Below are positions 1 to 14,600 of a stretch of DNA of 64,000 bases, piece by piece. The position numbers and the translations under genes are program-made. The notes below the pieces were generated by a model. The model did no database searches. It saw only the letters and a list, made by a program, of their open reading frames with translations, and was not told the origin of the DNA. Origin of the DNA: Archangium violaceum (GTDB lineage: Bacteria; Myxococcota; Myxococcia; Myxococcales; Myxococcaceae); contig NZ_CP069396.1 in assembly GCF_016887565.1 (NCBI RefSeq), positions 7,112,001 through 7,176,000 of the forward strand. The letters run 5' to 3'. Position 1 is the first letter of the stretch. Every line of letters starts with the position of its first letter.

Positions 1-1619
<1,619 letters not shown>

Positions 1620-1649
1620 TCGCGGGCTGATCCAGGATCGAGGTCGATG

Positions 1650-1690
1650 ACGGGCAGGTTCCCACTCGGGAGCCTGCCCGTTGTCTTTTT
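1650..1690 (+). terminator. Intrinsic terminator of lon
   Basis: A 14-bp stem (1650-1663 pairing with 1668-1681, one G-T wobble) with a four-base loop ACTC is followed by a T-rich run (TTGTCTTTTT, 1681-1690). It lies 31 bases after the lon stop codon and ends before the next gene starts at 1728, so that gene needs its own promoter or readthrough. Confidence 0.9.
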
Positions 1691-1727
1691 GGGGAACGTC
1701 CACCCGCCGGCCGGGGTCCGAGGGGAC

Positions 1728-2681
1728 ATGTCGAGAGTCCCCGCGTGGCCGCTGTTGCTCGCCCTGGCCCTGTCCTCCGCTGGCTGCGGGGAGCAGGCCC
1801 GAGCCGCGTCCACCCCACCCGAGCCCCTCCCCGTCCCCTCTGTCGCGCCCTCCGCCGCGCCTCCCGCCGTGGAGGCCCCGCCCACGTGGCCCGCCGCGAG
1901 TGCTCCGCTCACCGTGGCGCGGGTGGAGTTCCCCCTCGGCTTCGGACGCAAGCGCATCTACCTGGACGCGGGGCACGGCGCGCCGGGGAACGAGGGGAAC
2001 TCGTCCGTCACCTGCGAGCCCGAGGAGTCCTTCACGCTCCGGGTCGCGCAGGATCTGGCCCGGCGGCTGGAGGCCACGGGGCACTTCAAGGTGAAGCTCA
2101 GCCGGAAGCCGGGACAGCGGCCCCGCTACCAGGATCGGCTCGCGGAGGCCGAGCGATGGCGGGCCGAGCTCTTCGTGAGCCTGCACTCGGATGCCCGGGG
2201 CGAGGCGAGCTGGTGGATGGGAGCGCCGGACCAGTGGTGCCTGCGGAACGACGCGGCACCGGGGTACAGCGTGCTGTACGCGGACGACACCGCCGAGCCC
2301 CTGCTGTCCCAGCGGCTCACCGTGGCCCGGGCCCTCGCCCGGCGCATGGGAGAGGCCGGGTTCTTCCCCTACGGAGGGGAAGACTATGTCGGCCTGTACG
2401 CGTCCGATCCCGTGCAGCCGGGCACCTTCGTGAGCCGGCACCAGCCAGGACAGCGCATCTTCGTGCTGCGCAAGCCCCCCATGCCCTCGGTCATCATCGA
2501 GACGCATCACGCGCTGGACTACGAGGAGGTGGCCCGCTGGCGCGAGGAGCGCACGCTGGAGGCCTTCGCCGCGGCCGTGGCGCAGGGGCTGGTGGACTCG
2601 CTGGCGCCTCCCGCGAGCCCACCCGGACCCCGGGTCTCAACCCGTGCCGCTCTCCCCGCGCCCCGACCCTCCGCTCCCTGA
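1728..2681 (+). CDS. N-acetylmuramoyl-L-alanine amidase (Amidase_3), lipoprotein
   Basis: A 317-residue zinc amidase of the Amidase_3 family, which cleaves the amide bond between muramic acid and the stem peptide of peptidoglycan. I chose the ATG at 1728 because it gives a lipoprotein signal peptide ending in the lipobox SSAGC; the open frame extends upstream to 1647 but that part overlaps the lon terminator. After a Pro/Ala-rich linker the catalytic domain shows the first zinc His in LDAGHG, a Glu shortly after in the EESFT region, the second His in SLHSDA and the catalytic Glu in IIETHH. Known for the family: it acts in the periplasm in cell separation or wall turnover; here the anchor would be a lipid. 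The 3' end runs 45 bases into the end of the opposing NRPS gene. Confidence 0.88.
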   Translation: MSRVPAWPLLLALALSSAGCGEQARAASTPPEPLPVPSVAPSAAPPAVEAPPTWPAASAPLTVARVEFPLGFGRKRIYLDAGHGAPGNEGNSSVTCEPEESFTLRVAQDLARRLEATGHFKVKLSRKPGQRPRYQDRLAEAERWRAELFVSLHSDARGEASWWMGAPDQWCLRNDAAPGYSVLYADDTAEPLLSQRLTVARALARRMGEAGFFPYGGEDYVGLYASDPVQPGTFVSRHQPGQRIFVLRKPPMPSVIIETHHALDYEEVARWREERTLEAFAAAVAQGLVDSLAPPASPPGPRVSTRAALPAPRPSAP

Positions 2682-5600
2682 CTCCTCGCCTCCGGACGGC
2701 GCCTCCACGACCCCGAACCAGCGCTCGAACCGCTCCGCCAGTGCCCCGACGTGGGGCGCTCGCAGCAGGCCGTGGTGATCGCCGGGCACCTCCTCGACGG
2801 CGAGCCCCGAGGGCACGAGGCGTCCCCAGCCGTGAGTGGGGTCCACACCCGCGTCCCTCCGCGCGTCGCCCGCCCTGAGCAACACCACCCGCCCCTCGTA
2901 GGGCTCGGGTTGGTACCGCGCCACCGCGCCCAGGTTGGCCCGGGCCACCTCCAGCAGCGCGCGCAGCTCCTCCAGCCCGGTACCGGGAGGCAACAGGCCC
3001 GCCTCGCGCACTCGCGTCCAGAGGGTCCGGAGCTGCTCCTCGGGCGTCAGGCCCGCCAGGGCGTCGGGCGTGAGGAACACCTCGCGCCCGGCACTCCGGG
3101 CCAGATCCGCTGCGAAACCGGCCAGGAGCTCGGCGGACTCCGGCTCTCGCGCGGGCGACCCGCTCGGAGCGAAGCTGTCGAGCAGGACGAGCAGGGCCAC
3201 CTCCTGCCCCTGGCGCCGCAGCTCCCGCGCCATCTCGAAGGCCACCGCGCCGCCCAGCGACCAGCCGCCGAGGAGATAGGGCCCCTCGGGCTGGATGGAG
3301 CGCACCTGCTCCACGTACCGGCGGGCCATGTCCTCCACGCTCGCGAGGGGCACCTCCCGACCGTCCAGCCCCGTCGCCTGCAGGGCGTGGAAGGGACGCC
3401 CAGGGCCCAGGTGCCGAGCGACCTCCGCGTAGCAGAGCACGTTGCCGCCCACCGGATGCACCCAGAAGGTCGGCGTGCGCGTGCCCCCGGGTTGGAGCGT
3501 GACGAGGTTGCCCCGGGCCGGAGCCAGCGAGCCAGCGCGCAGCCGGGCGGCCAGCGCTTCGATCGTGGGCCCCTCGAAGAGCGCCGCCAGCGGGATGACG
3601 TGCCCCAACCGCTCCTGGAGCCTCGCCACCAGCCTCACGGCCAGCAACGACTGTCCGCCCAGCTCGAAGAAGGAGTCCGTCACGCCCACCGAGGACACTC
3701 CGAGCACCTCCTCCCAGACGCGTGCCAGCTCCCGCTCGAGCTCATCCCTCGGCGGCACCGAGGCCCGGCCATGAGCCCCCGTCTCCTCCGGCGCGGGCAG
3801 GGCGTGCCCGTCCACCTTGCCACTCGTGGTGAGCGGCAGGGACTCCAGGTAGATGCATGCCGAGGGCACCATCGCCTCCGACAGACGCTGGCGCAACCGC
3901 GCGCGGAGACCCAGCGCCTCGCGCGGCGTGGACTCGCCGGGCACCACGTACGCCACCAGCCGCGTCTCTCCCGAGGGGCTCCGCCAGACCGTCACGTGCG
4001 CCTGTCTCGCGCCCGCCAGCTCCCGCAGCGCCGCTTCCACCTCCCCGGGCTCCACCCGGACGCCATTCACCTTCACCTGCGCGTCCACCCGGCCCACGAA
4101 GTCGAGCCGCCCGTCCGCCCGCCAGCGCACCACGTCTCCCGTCCGGTACAGCCGCGCCCCCGGCTCGCCCGAGAAGGCGTCCGGCACGAAGCGCTCCGCC
4201 GTCAGCTCCGGCCTCCCCACGTAGCCCCGCGCCAGCCCCGGCCCTCCCACGTACAGCTCCCCCGCCAGGCCCGGCGGCACCGGCCTCATCGCCTCGTCCA
4301 GCACGTACGCCCGGACGTTCGGCAGCGGCCTCCCGATGGCCGGCCGGACCTCGCCCGCCACGCACTCCTCCCACGTGGCACACACCGTCACCTCCGTCGG
4401 TCCGTACCCGTTGAGGAAGCGCCGACCACGGCTCCACCTCTCCACCAGCTCCGCCGGGCACGCCTCGCCCACGGAGAACACCACCCGCAGGTGCTCCAGC
4501 CCCTCCTCCGCGAGCAGCGCCAGCACCGACGGCGGCAGCGTGGCCACCGTCACCCGGCCCTCCACCAGCGCGCGCCGCAGCTCGTCTCCCAGCGGCACCG
4601 CCCCTCCCGGAGGCACGTACAGCGTTCCTCCGGTCCCCAGTGCGAGCAGGTACTCCCAGAGCGACGAGTCGAAGCCCAGTGAGGCGAACTGCAACACCCG
4701 GGTGTCTCCGCCCAATCCGAGCGACCTCGCCTTGCCGCGGATGAGATCGCACGCGCCTCCGTGCGTCACCACCACGCCCTTCGGCCTCCCCGTGCTTCCC
4801 GAGGTGTAGAGGACGTAGGCCGCGTTCTCCGGCCGCGCTCCACTCTCCAGCGGGCCTGTATCCCCGGCTTCCAGCTCCTCCCAACGCACCACCCGGACGC
4901 TCCCGGACAGCCGGCACCGCTCCTCCAGGCCCCGCCGCGTCACCACCGCGCGCACGTCCGCGTCCTCCGCCATCCACGCCAGGCGCTCCGGCGGCTGCGT
5001 CGCCTCCAGCGGGACGTACACGCCCCCCGCGAGCTGCACGCCCCAGAAGGCCACCACCGCCTCCACGCTCTTCTCCAGCAACACGCCCACCCGTACTTCC
5101 GGGCCTACTCCTTCTCGCCGCAGCCGGTGTCCGAGCCTCCGCGCCCGCTCCCACAGCTCGCGGTAGCCCAGCCGCTGCCCGCTCCCCTCCACCGCTCCCG
5201 CTTCCGGCATCCGTGCCGCCTGAAGCTCCAGCAGCTGCCCCAGCGTCTCCTCCGGCGCCTCCACGCGTGGTCCACGGCCCCAGTCCACCAGCACCCGGGC
5301 CCGCTCCTCTCTCACCAGCAACTCCACCTCCGCCACCCGTCGATCCGGTGCCGCCGCCACCGCCGTCAGTAGCACCTCGAGGTGTCTCGCCAGGCGCTCG
5401 ATCGTCGCCGGCTCGAAGAGGGCCGCGTCGTAGGAGAACACGCCCCGCAGTCCCTCCCGCGTCTGGACGAAGCTCAGCGTCAGATCGAGCTTCGCCTCCG
5501 CGCCCTCCTGCTCCACCGTGGACAGCTTCAGCTCCGGCAGCGACACCTCTCGGGCGGGGAGGTTCTGCAGCACGAACATCACCTGGAACAGCGGCGAGTG

Positions 5601-8600
5601 CCTCATCTCCCGCACCGGCCTCAGCTCCTCCACCAGCTTCTCGAAGGGCACGTCCTGGTGCGCGTACGCTCCCAGCGCTACCTCTCTCACCCTCGCCAGC
5701 AGCTCCCGGAACGTCGGCGCTCCTCCCACGTCCGTCCTCAGCGCCAGCGTGTTGACGAAGAAGCCGATCAGCCCCTCCACCTCCGCCCTCGTGCGGCCCG
5801 CCACCGGCGTGCCCACCACGATGTCCTCCTGCCCGCTCCAGCGCCCCAGCAGCGCCTGGAATCCCGCCAGCAGCACCATGAACAGGCTGCTTCCCTCTCG
5901 CTGCCCCAAGGCTTCCAGTGCCTCGCTCAGCTCACGGGACAGCACCACCGGGACCCGGCCCGCCCTCGTGCCTCTCGTGCTCGGGCGCGGCCTGTCGAGG
6001 GGCAGGTTCAACACGGGCGGGCTGCCCGCCAGCTTCTGGCGCCAGTACGCCAGCTGCTCTTCCAACACCTCGCCCCTCAGCCACTCCCGCTGCCAGCGCG
6101 CGTAGTCCGTGTACTGCAACGGCAGCTCCGGCAGCGGGCTCGGCTCTCCTCGCGTCATGGCCCCGTACAGCGCCGCCAGCTCCCGGAAGAGCAGCCCCGC
6201 CGACCAGCCGTCGAAGACGATGTGGTGCACCGTCAGCAAGAGCACGTGCTCCGTCTCTCCCAGCCGCAGCAGCTTCGCTCGCAGCAGCGGCCCCCGGGAG
6301 AGCACGAACGGCTGGCTCGCCTCCTCGGACGCGAGCCGCTCCACTTCCCCGCTCCGCCTCCCGGCGTCCAGCTCCGACAGATCCACCGGCGCCAGCGGCA
6401 GCCGCAGCGACCCGGCGATGCGCAGCACCGGCTCGCCCGCCCGGCTCTCGAAACAGGCCCGGAGGATCTCATGCCGGCGCACTACCTCCTCCAGACAGCG
6501 CTCCAGCACCGCCGTGTCGAGCCGCCCCTCCAGCCGCAGCGCGTAGGGAATGTTGTAGGCCGTGCTCCCTGGCTGGAGCTGCTCCAGGAACCACAGCCGC
6601 TGCTGCGCGAAGCTGAGCGGCAGCACTTCCTCCTTCGGACCCGACCTGAGAGCGGGCTCCGCCTTCACCTTCCGGGCCGAAGCGACGCGCATGGCCAGCG
6701 CGCCGAGTGTCGGAGCCTCGAAGAGGGCCCGCAGCGGTACCTCCACCCCGAACACCTTGCGCACCCTCGCCACGAGCTGCGTGGCCAGCAGCGAGTGCCC
6801 GCCCAGCTCGAAGAAGCCGTCGTGCATCCCCACCCGCTCCACCCGGAGCAGCTCGCGCCAGAGCCGTGCCAGCTCGAACGCCACGGGGCCCTCGGGCTCC
6901 ACATACCCGGACCGCGCCGGGACGGACGGCAGTGGCGGCGGAGGCACGGAACGCACCCTTGCGGCTCCGTCTCCCAGGAGGCGCGCGAGGGGCTGGTCCG
7001 GTTCCTTCGCCACCGCGCCGAGCAGCGCCTCCAGCTCCGTGGCCCAACGCTCCACCGTGCCCGCGTCGAAGAGGCTGGCGTTGTAGCTGAACAACCCCCG
7101 CAGTCCTCCCTCCCACTCCTCCAGCGACAGGGAGAGATCGAACTTCGAGCTGCCCCCCACCGGCTCGAGGCCGTTGAGCGTGAGGCCCGGCAGCTCCAGC
7201 CGCGACCTGGGCGTGTTCTGCAGCGAGAACATCACCTGGAACAGCGGTGTGTACCGCATGTCCCGCACCGGCCTCAGCTCCTCCACCAGCTTCTCGAAGG
7301 GCACGTCCTGGTGCGCATACGCTCCCAGCGCTACCTCTCTCACCCTCGCCAGCAGCTCCCGGAACGTCGGCGCTCCTCCCACGTCCGTCCTCAGCGCCAG
7401 CGTGTTGACGAAGAAGCCGATCAGCCCCTCCACCTCCGCCCTCGTGCGGCCCGCCACCGGCGTGCCCACTACGATGTCCTCCTGCCCGCTCCAGCGCCCC
7501 AGCAGCGCCTGGAATCCCGCCAGTAGCACCATGAACAGGCTGCTTCCCTCTCGCTGCCCCAGGGTCTGGAGCGGCTCCACCAGCGCCCCCGACAGGGAGA
7601 GCATCCGCGTGCCCACCTGGAACACCGGCACCTCGGGGCGCGGTCTGTCCAGCGGAAGCGCCAGCACCGGCGGGCTGCCCGCCAGCTTCTGGCGCCAGTA
7701 CGCCAGCTGCGCCTCCAATACCTCGCCCTTCAGCCACTCCCGCTGCCAACGCGCGTAGTCCGCGTACTGCAACGACAGCTCCGGCAGCGGGCTCGGCTCT
7801 CCTCGCGTCATGGCTCCGTACAGCGCCGCCAGCTCCTTCACGAAGATGCCCGTGGACCAGCCATCCGTGACGATGTGGTGCATCGTCATCAACAGCACGT
7901 GCTCGGCCTCTCCCAGGCGCAACAGCGTGGTCCTCAGCAGCGGCCCCTCCGCGAGCACGAAGGGCGTCCGGGCTTCCCTCTTCGCGCGCCGCAGCATCTC
8001 GGCCTCGCGCTCCTCCTCCGCGAGCCCCGAGAGCTCCACCCTCGCCAGCTCCACCCGCATCCGCTCCGCCACGCACGCCACCGGCTCGCCGTCCCTCTCG
8101 CCGAACGTCGTCCGCAACACCTCGTGGCGCTGGACGATCGCCTCCAGCGCCCGCTCCAGTGCCTGGACGTCCAGCGCGCCCGTCAGCCTCACCCCGTAGG
8201 GGATGTTGTAGGCCGCGCTCCCCGGTTGCAGCCGATCCAGGAACCACAGCCGCTGCTGCGCGAAGCCAAGCACCGGCGCCTCTCCCGGCGGTCTCGCCAC
8301 CAGCGGCGGCGGTGCCCCAGCCCCCGTGGCGAGCCTCGGCGACTCCTCCACCCGGCGGGCGAGCGCCTCCAGCGTGGGGGACTCGAAGACGGCACGCAGC
8401 GGCAACTCCACCTTGAAGCCGCCACGCACGCGCGACACCAGTTGCGTGGCCAGCAGAGAGTGCCCGCCCAGCTCGAAGAAGGAGTCCGTCACGCCCACGC
8501 GCTCCACGCCCAGCGTCCTCGCCCAGAGCTCCGCGAGCCGCCGCTCCGTCTCCGTACGCGGTGCGATGAAGCCCACGCTCCTCGAGGCCACTCCCGGCAA

Positions 8601-11600
8601 CGGCAGCGCCTTCCGATCCACCTTGCCACTCGGGGTGAGCGGGAACGAGGGCAGCTCGACGATCGCCGCGGGCACCATCGGCTCGGGCAGGCGCGTCTTG
8701 AGCGCGGCCCGCAGCACGGCGGTGTCCACCGGCGCCGCGGCCACCACGTAGGCCACCAGCCGCTGATCTCCCGGTCCGTACTCGCGCACCGCCGCCACCG
8801 CGTCTCGCACCGAGAGCTGCTCGCGCAGGGCCGCTTCCACCTCGCCCAGCTCGATGCGGTGGCCGCGCAGCTTCACCTGGAAGTCCACCCGCCCGAGGTA
8901 CTCCACCGTTCCATCCGCCAACCACCGGGCCCGGTCTCCCGTCCGGTACAGCCTCGCGCCGGGCTCGCCTCCGAATGCATCCGGCACGAAGCGCTCGGCC
9001 GTCGCGTCCGGACGCCCGAGGTACCCGCGCGCCAGTCCCGCCCCTCCGATGTACAGCTCTCCCGCGACCCCCACTCCCACCGGCTGCCCGTGCCCGTCCA
9101 GCACGTACAGCCGCACGTTCTCGATGGGCCGGCCCAGCACCGGGCGCTCGTACTCCCGGGTGATGGGGCACACCGTCGCGTCCACCGTGCACTCGGTGGG
9201 GCCGTACACGTTGATGGCTCGCACAACGCGCGAGGCGGCCAGGCGCCGCCACAGCGTCTCCGAGATGGCCTCGCCGCCAATCAGCAGGGTGACGGGGTGC
9301 GTGGCCTCCTCCAGCCAGCCCGTCTCCAGCAGGAGTTGCAACTGAGAGGGCGTGCAGTCGAAGACATCCACCTTCCGCCGCTCCAGGTACTCGCGCAGGG
9401 CTTCACCGTCGAAGCGCACGGACTCTGGCGTCACGTCCAGCGTGTGCCCGCGCAGCAATTGGAAGAGCTGCTTCACCGAGGTGTCGAACGACACCGAGCC
9501 GTTGACGCTCACCCGCTGCCCGGACTCCAGCGGCGCATACACCGCCCGATGCAGCGCCTCGACGAGGTTGGCCACCGCGCCCTGCCGCACCATGACGGCC
9601 TTGGGACGGCCCGTGCTGCCCGAGGTGTAGATGGCGTACGCCAGGTGCTCCGGCCCCGCCCCACCCGGCACCGGCGTCTCCGGCTCCCCGCGCAACGCCT
9701 CCGCCTCGGCGTCCAACCGCAACAGCCGCGTCCCGGGCCCCACCAGCCCCTCGGCCGCGCCCCCCACCGTCACCACCACCCCCGCTTCCGAGTCCTCCAA
9801 CATGTAGCGCAGCCGGTCGGGCGGATATGCCGGATCCAACGGCACGTACGCGCCACCGGCCTTCAGGATGCCCCACAGGCCCACCACCAGTTCCAGCGAA
9901 CGCTCCACGCACAGGCCCACCCGTACGTCCGGGCCCACGCCCACCCGCCGCAGCCGGTGCGCCACCTGGTTCGCTCGCGCGTCCAGCTCGCGGAACGTGA
10001 GCCGCTCCGTCCCCATCACCACCGCCAGAGCCTCCGGCGTGCGCTCCACCTGGGTCTCGAACAGCGCCGCGAGCCCCACCCCTTCCCCGCGCGCCACCGC
10101 CGTCGCGTTCCACTCGCGCAGCACCCGCTGGCGCTCCGTCCCGTCCAGCGGCGACAGCTCCACCACCGGGCGCTCGGCCTCCTCCACCATCCGCGCGAGC
10201 AACACCCGGAGGTGCCCCAGCATCCGCTCCGCGTCCGCCGCGTCGATGCGGCGCTCGTCGTGGTACAGGGTCAGGCCCACCCCCTCGTGCAGCTCCGCGA
10301 TCAGCGTCAACGGGAAGCTGTCGAGCTCGTGGCCCCGGACGTCGCGGATCTCCAGCGCCGTCCCCTTCCCGGCCACACCGTCCACCGGGTAGTTCTCCAC
10401 CACGGCCAGCGTCTCGAAGAGCGGCGTCCCGAGCGGTACCTCGCTTCGGCGCTGCGCCTCCACCAGCGGCGTGTAGTCGTACTGCCGCATCTCCACCAGC
10501 CAGGCCTGTAGCTCTCGCAGCCACTGGCCCACGGGCTTGCCGCGAGGCACACGCACGCGCACCGGCAGCGTGTTGATGAACAGGCCCACCATCTCCTCCA
10601 CGCCCGGCAGGGACGCGGGACGGCCAGAGACCGTGTTGCCAAAGACGATGTCATCCTCGCCGGCATGGTGGCGCAGCAGCAGCGCCCAGGCCCCCTGGAT
10701 GCACGTCCCCAAGGTCACCTGGTGGCGGCGCGAAAACGCCTGGAGTGTCGCGGCCTGCTCCGGCGCCAGGTGCATCCGCTGCTCGCGGCGCACGGGCATG
10801 CCTTCCGACACAGGGCCGCGATCCGCTCCCACGCGCGTGGGCGACGTGAAGCCCGCGAGCGAACGGCTCCAGAACTCCCGGGCCACTCCTAGATCCTGCC
10901 GCCCCAGCCAGGCGATGAAGTCACGGTAGGGACGCGCCTCGGGCCAGGTGCGCGCGACACCCTTCGTCAGCGCTCCGTAGCGCGCGAACACCTCGCCCAC
11001 CATGAGGGGCATCGACCAGCCATCCAGCAGCACGTGCGAGTAGCTCAGCACGAAGCGCCAGGCCCGATCTCCGACTCGCAGCAGGGCGAGCCTCATCAAC
11101 GGCGCCCGCTCCAGCTCGAACCCGCGGCGCCGATCCTCCTCGAGCCACGCGGCCAGCCGCGCCTCGCGCTCCGAGGGCTCCAGCCCCCGCCAGTCCTCCG
11201 AGCGGATGGGGAGCTGGGCGTCTCGCAGCACCACCTGCAGCGGCACCTCCAGGCCCTCCCAGAAGAAGGCCGTGCGCAGCAGGGTGTGCCTCGCCACCGT
11301 CTCCTGCCACGCGCGGGCGACGGCCGTCACATCCAGCTCCCCGTGCACCTCCCAGGACATCTGGTTGAGGTACACCCCCGAGGTCGAATCCCTCAGCAGA
11401 TGGAAGAGCAGCCCCTGCTGGAGCGGGGAGAGCGGGTACACATCCTCGATGCTCCGACGGCGCCGGGCATCCCCTCCCGTCACCCGCTCCACCAGCGCGT
11501 CCAACGCCTCCTGCCCGAGCGGCGCGAGCGGGAAGTCGGACGGTGTGAAGCCTCCCGCTCCCTCCGCGCAGCGCGCCACCAGCGCACGCAGCGCGCTCAC

Positions 11601-14600
11601 GAAGTCCCTCGCGAGCGCCTCGACGGTCCTCCGCTCGTGCACGTTCTCGCTGTACGCCCAGAAGAGCCGCAGGCGTCCCTCGGACACCACTGCGCTGATG
11701 TCCAGCAGGTGGCGGCGCGGCGTCCTCTCCGACCAGGTGGGGCCCACCGGCTCGGTCACCATCGCCAGTGGCGTGCCCTCCGGCAGCACGTTGTCCACCT
11801 GCCCCAGGTAGTTGAAGGACACCTCCGCCTCCGGCAGTGCCCCCAGGCGCGCGGACAGTTCCTCCTCTCGCGACAGGTAGCGCAGCACGCCAAAGCCCAC
11901 GCCTCGCCGGGGAAGGCTCCTCAGCCTCTCCTTCACCGCCTCGAGCCCCGACTCCGGCCCCTGCCCTTCCGCCGTCTCCAGCAGCACCGGATACAGGCTG
12001 GTGAACCAGCCCACCGTGCGCGACACGTCCACGCCGTCCAGGACGTCCTCTCGCCCGTGCCCTTCCAGGTTCACCAGCAGGCTCGCCGCCCCCGTCCACC
12101 GGCGGAACGTCTCCAACAGCGCCGCCAGCAGCACCTCTTCCATCCGCGTCCGCCAGGCGCGCGGCACCTCGTGAATCAGTGCCCGCGTCTCCTCCGCGTC
12201 GAGCTCCACGCTCACCTGCCGCGCGAAGGCCACGGTGTTCTCCCCTCCGTGCCTGTCCACCGGCAGGCGCGTGACGCGCTCCCACGGCAGCCCCAGCCAG
12301 TACGTGGCCTCCTCGCGCATGGCCGGCGTCTGTGCATACGCCTCCAGCCGCTCCGCCCATTGCTGGAAGGACGTCGTCTTCGGCGGCAGACGCACTGGTG
12401 CCCCCGCCTGCAACTGCCGCCACGCCGTGAGCAGATCCACCAGCAGCACCCGCCACGACACCCCGTCCACCGCCAGGTGGTGGATGACGAACAGCAGCCT
12501 CCGAGGCTCTCCGGCCCCCAGCTCGTACAGCACCACTCGCGCGAGCAGGCCGCTGCCCAGGTCCAGCGAGGCCTGGGTCCGGGCGGCATGCGCCTCCAGG
12601 GCAGGGCCACGCGCGGCAGGCTCCAGTCCCGACAGGTCCACCTGCTCCAGCGGGAAGTGTCCCTCATCCCCTCCGTTGCTCTGACTCCAGCCCTCTCCAT
12701 CCCTCGTGAAGCGCAGGCGCAGCGCGTCGTGGTGCAGGCGCAGGTGCCTCAGCGCCCGCTCCAACAGTTGCGCCTCCACCGGCTCATCGAGGCTGAACAG
12801 GAGGGACTGGTTGTAGTGGTGTGGCTCCGGCGACTCCCGCTCGAAGAACCAGCGTTGGATGGGCGTGAGCACCACCGGACCCGTCACCAGCCCCTGCTCG
12901 GCCGCCACCACCGGCGCGGCTCTCGCCACCGTCGCCAGCTTCGCGATCGTCGGATGCTGGAAGAGCTGCTTCGCGGTGACGTGGACTCCCGCCTGCGCGG
13001 CCTTCGAGATGATCTGGATGGCGAGGATGGAGTCGCCCCCCAGCTCGAAGAAGTCATCATGGATGCCCACCCGCTCGTGCCTGAGCACCTGGGCCCAGGC
13101 CTCCGCCAGTGCTCGCTCCGTGGGAGTGCGCGGCGGCTCATGGGCGGTGGGAACCTCGCGTGCCTGCTCCGGCGAGGGCAGCGCCCGGCGATCCACCTTG
13201 CCACTCGTGGTGCGAGGCAGCGCCTCCAACATCACGAAGGCCGCGGGCACCATGTACTCCGGCAGCCGCTCGCGCAGCCGCTCGCGCAGCTCGCGTACCA
13301 CGGGGGCTGGACCGCCCGCCGCGGGGACCACGTACGCCACCAGCCAGGGCTCTCCCTCGGCCCGCTTGCGCAGCACCACCACCGCCTCGCCCACCGAGGA
13401 CTCCGCGAGCAACGCGGACTCTATCTCCCCCAGCTCGATGCGGAACCCGCGCAGCTTCACCTGCTCGTCCGCGCGGCCGAAGAACTCCAACTGTCCGTCC
13501 GCCATCCACCGCACGACATCGCCCGTCTTGTACAGGCGGGCGCCGGGCTCCTCCGAGAACGGATCCGGAATGAAGCGCTCGGCCGTCAGCTCCGGGCGTC
13601 CGAGGTAGCCGCGAGCCACGCCCGCACCACCGATGTACAGCTCTCCTCGCACTCCCACGGCCACCGGTCGCAGGTCCGCGTCGAGCACGTAGGCGCTTGC
13701 CCCCGCCAGCGGCCGGCCAATGGGCGCCACGGGCGCACCCGGTACGCACTCGGTCAGGGTTCCGTAGATGGACACCTCCGTGGGCCCGTACGCGTTGACG
13801 AATCGCCGTCCCACGCCCCAGCGCGCCGGAAGCCTCGGGCCGCACGCCTCGCCCGCCACCATCATCGACTCCAGCGCGGGCAACTCCTCCACCGGCGTCG
13901 CCTCCAGCACCGAGGGCGTGAGCACCGCCGTCGTCACCCGCTCCTCGCGCAACACCCGCAGCAGGTCCGCTCCTGGCATCAACGCCTCGCGCGGCGCCAT
14001 CACCAGCGTCGCCCCGTCGCTCAGCGCACCGTAGATCTCGAAGACGGACACGTCGAAGCTCGCCGAGGCGAACTGCAACACACGCTTGCCCGGCCCGATG
14101 GCCCAGGCCCCTCGCGACGCCTTCACGGTGTTGCTCGCGCCCCGGTGCTCCACCAGCACGCCCTTGGGTTTCCCCGTGGAGCCCGAGGTGTAGATGACGT
14201 ACGCGAGCTGTCCCGGGTGGAGCTTCACTTCGGGTGCCGTCCGCGACGCACGTGCGAGCGACTCGCGCTCCGGCTCCGCGTCGAGCAGCACCCGCCGCGC
14301 ACTTGTCCCCTCCAGCCACGCGGCCGTGCCCTCCCGCACGAGCACCACGGGCGCTCCGCAGTCCTCCAGCAGGGAGCGCAACCGTGCCGCCGGCCAGGAC
14401 GGATCCACCGGCACGTACGCGCCGCCGGCCTTGAGCACGCCCAACATGGCGAAGATGAGCTCCGGCGAGCGCTCCAGGCACAACAGCACCCGCGTCTCCG
14501 CCACCACCCCGAGCCCGCGCAGGTGGTGCGCGAGCTGATTGGCCCTCGTATCCAGCTCGCCGTACGTGAGCCGCTGCTGTCCGAAGCGGATCGCCTCGGC

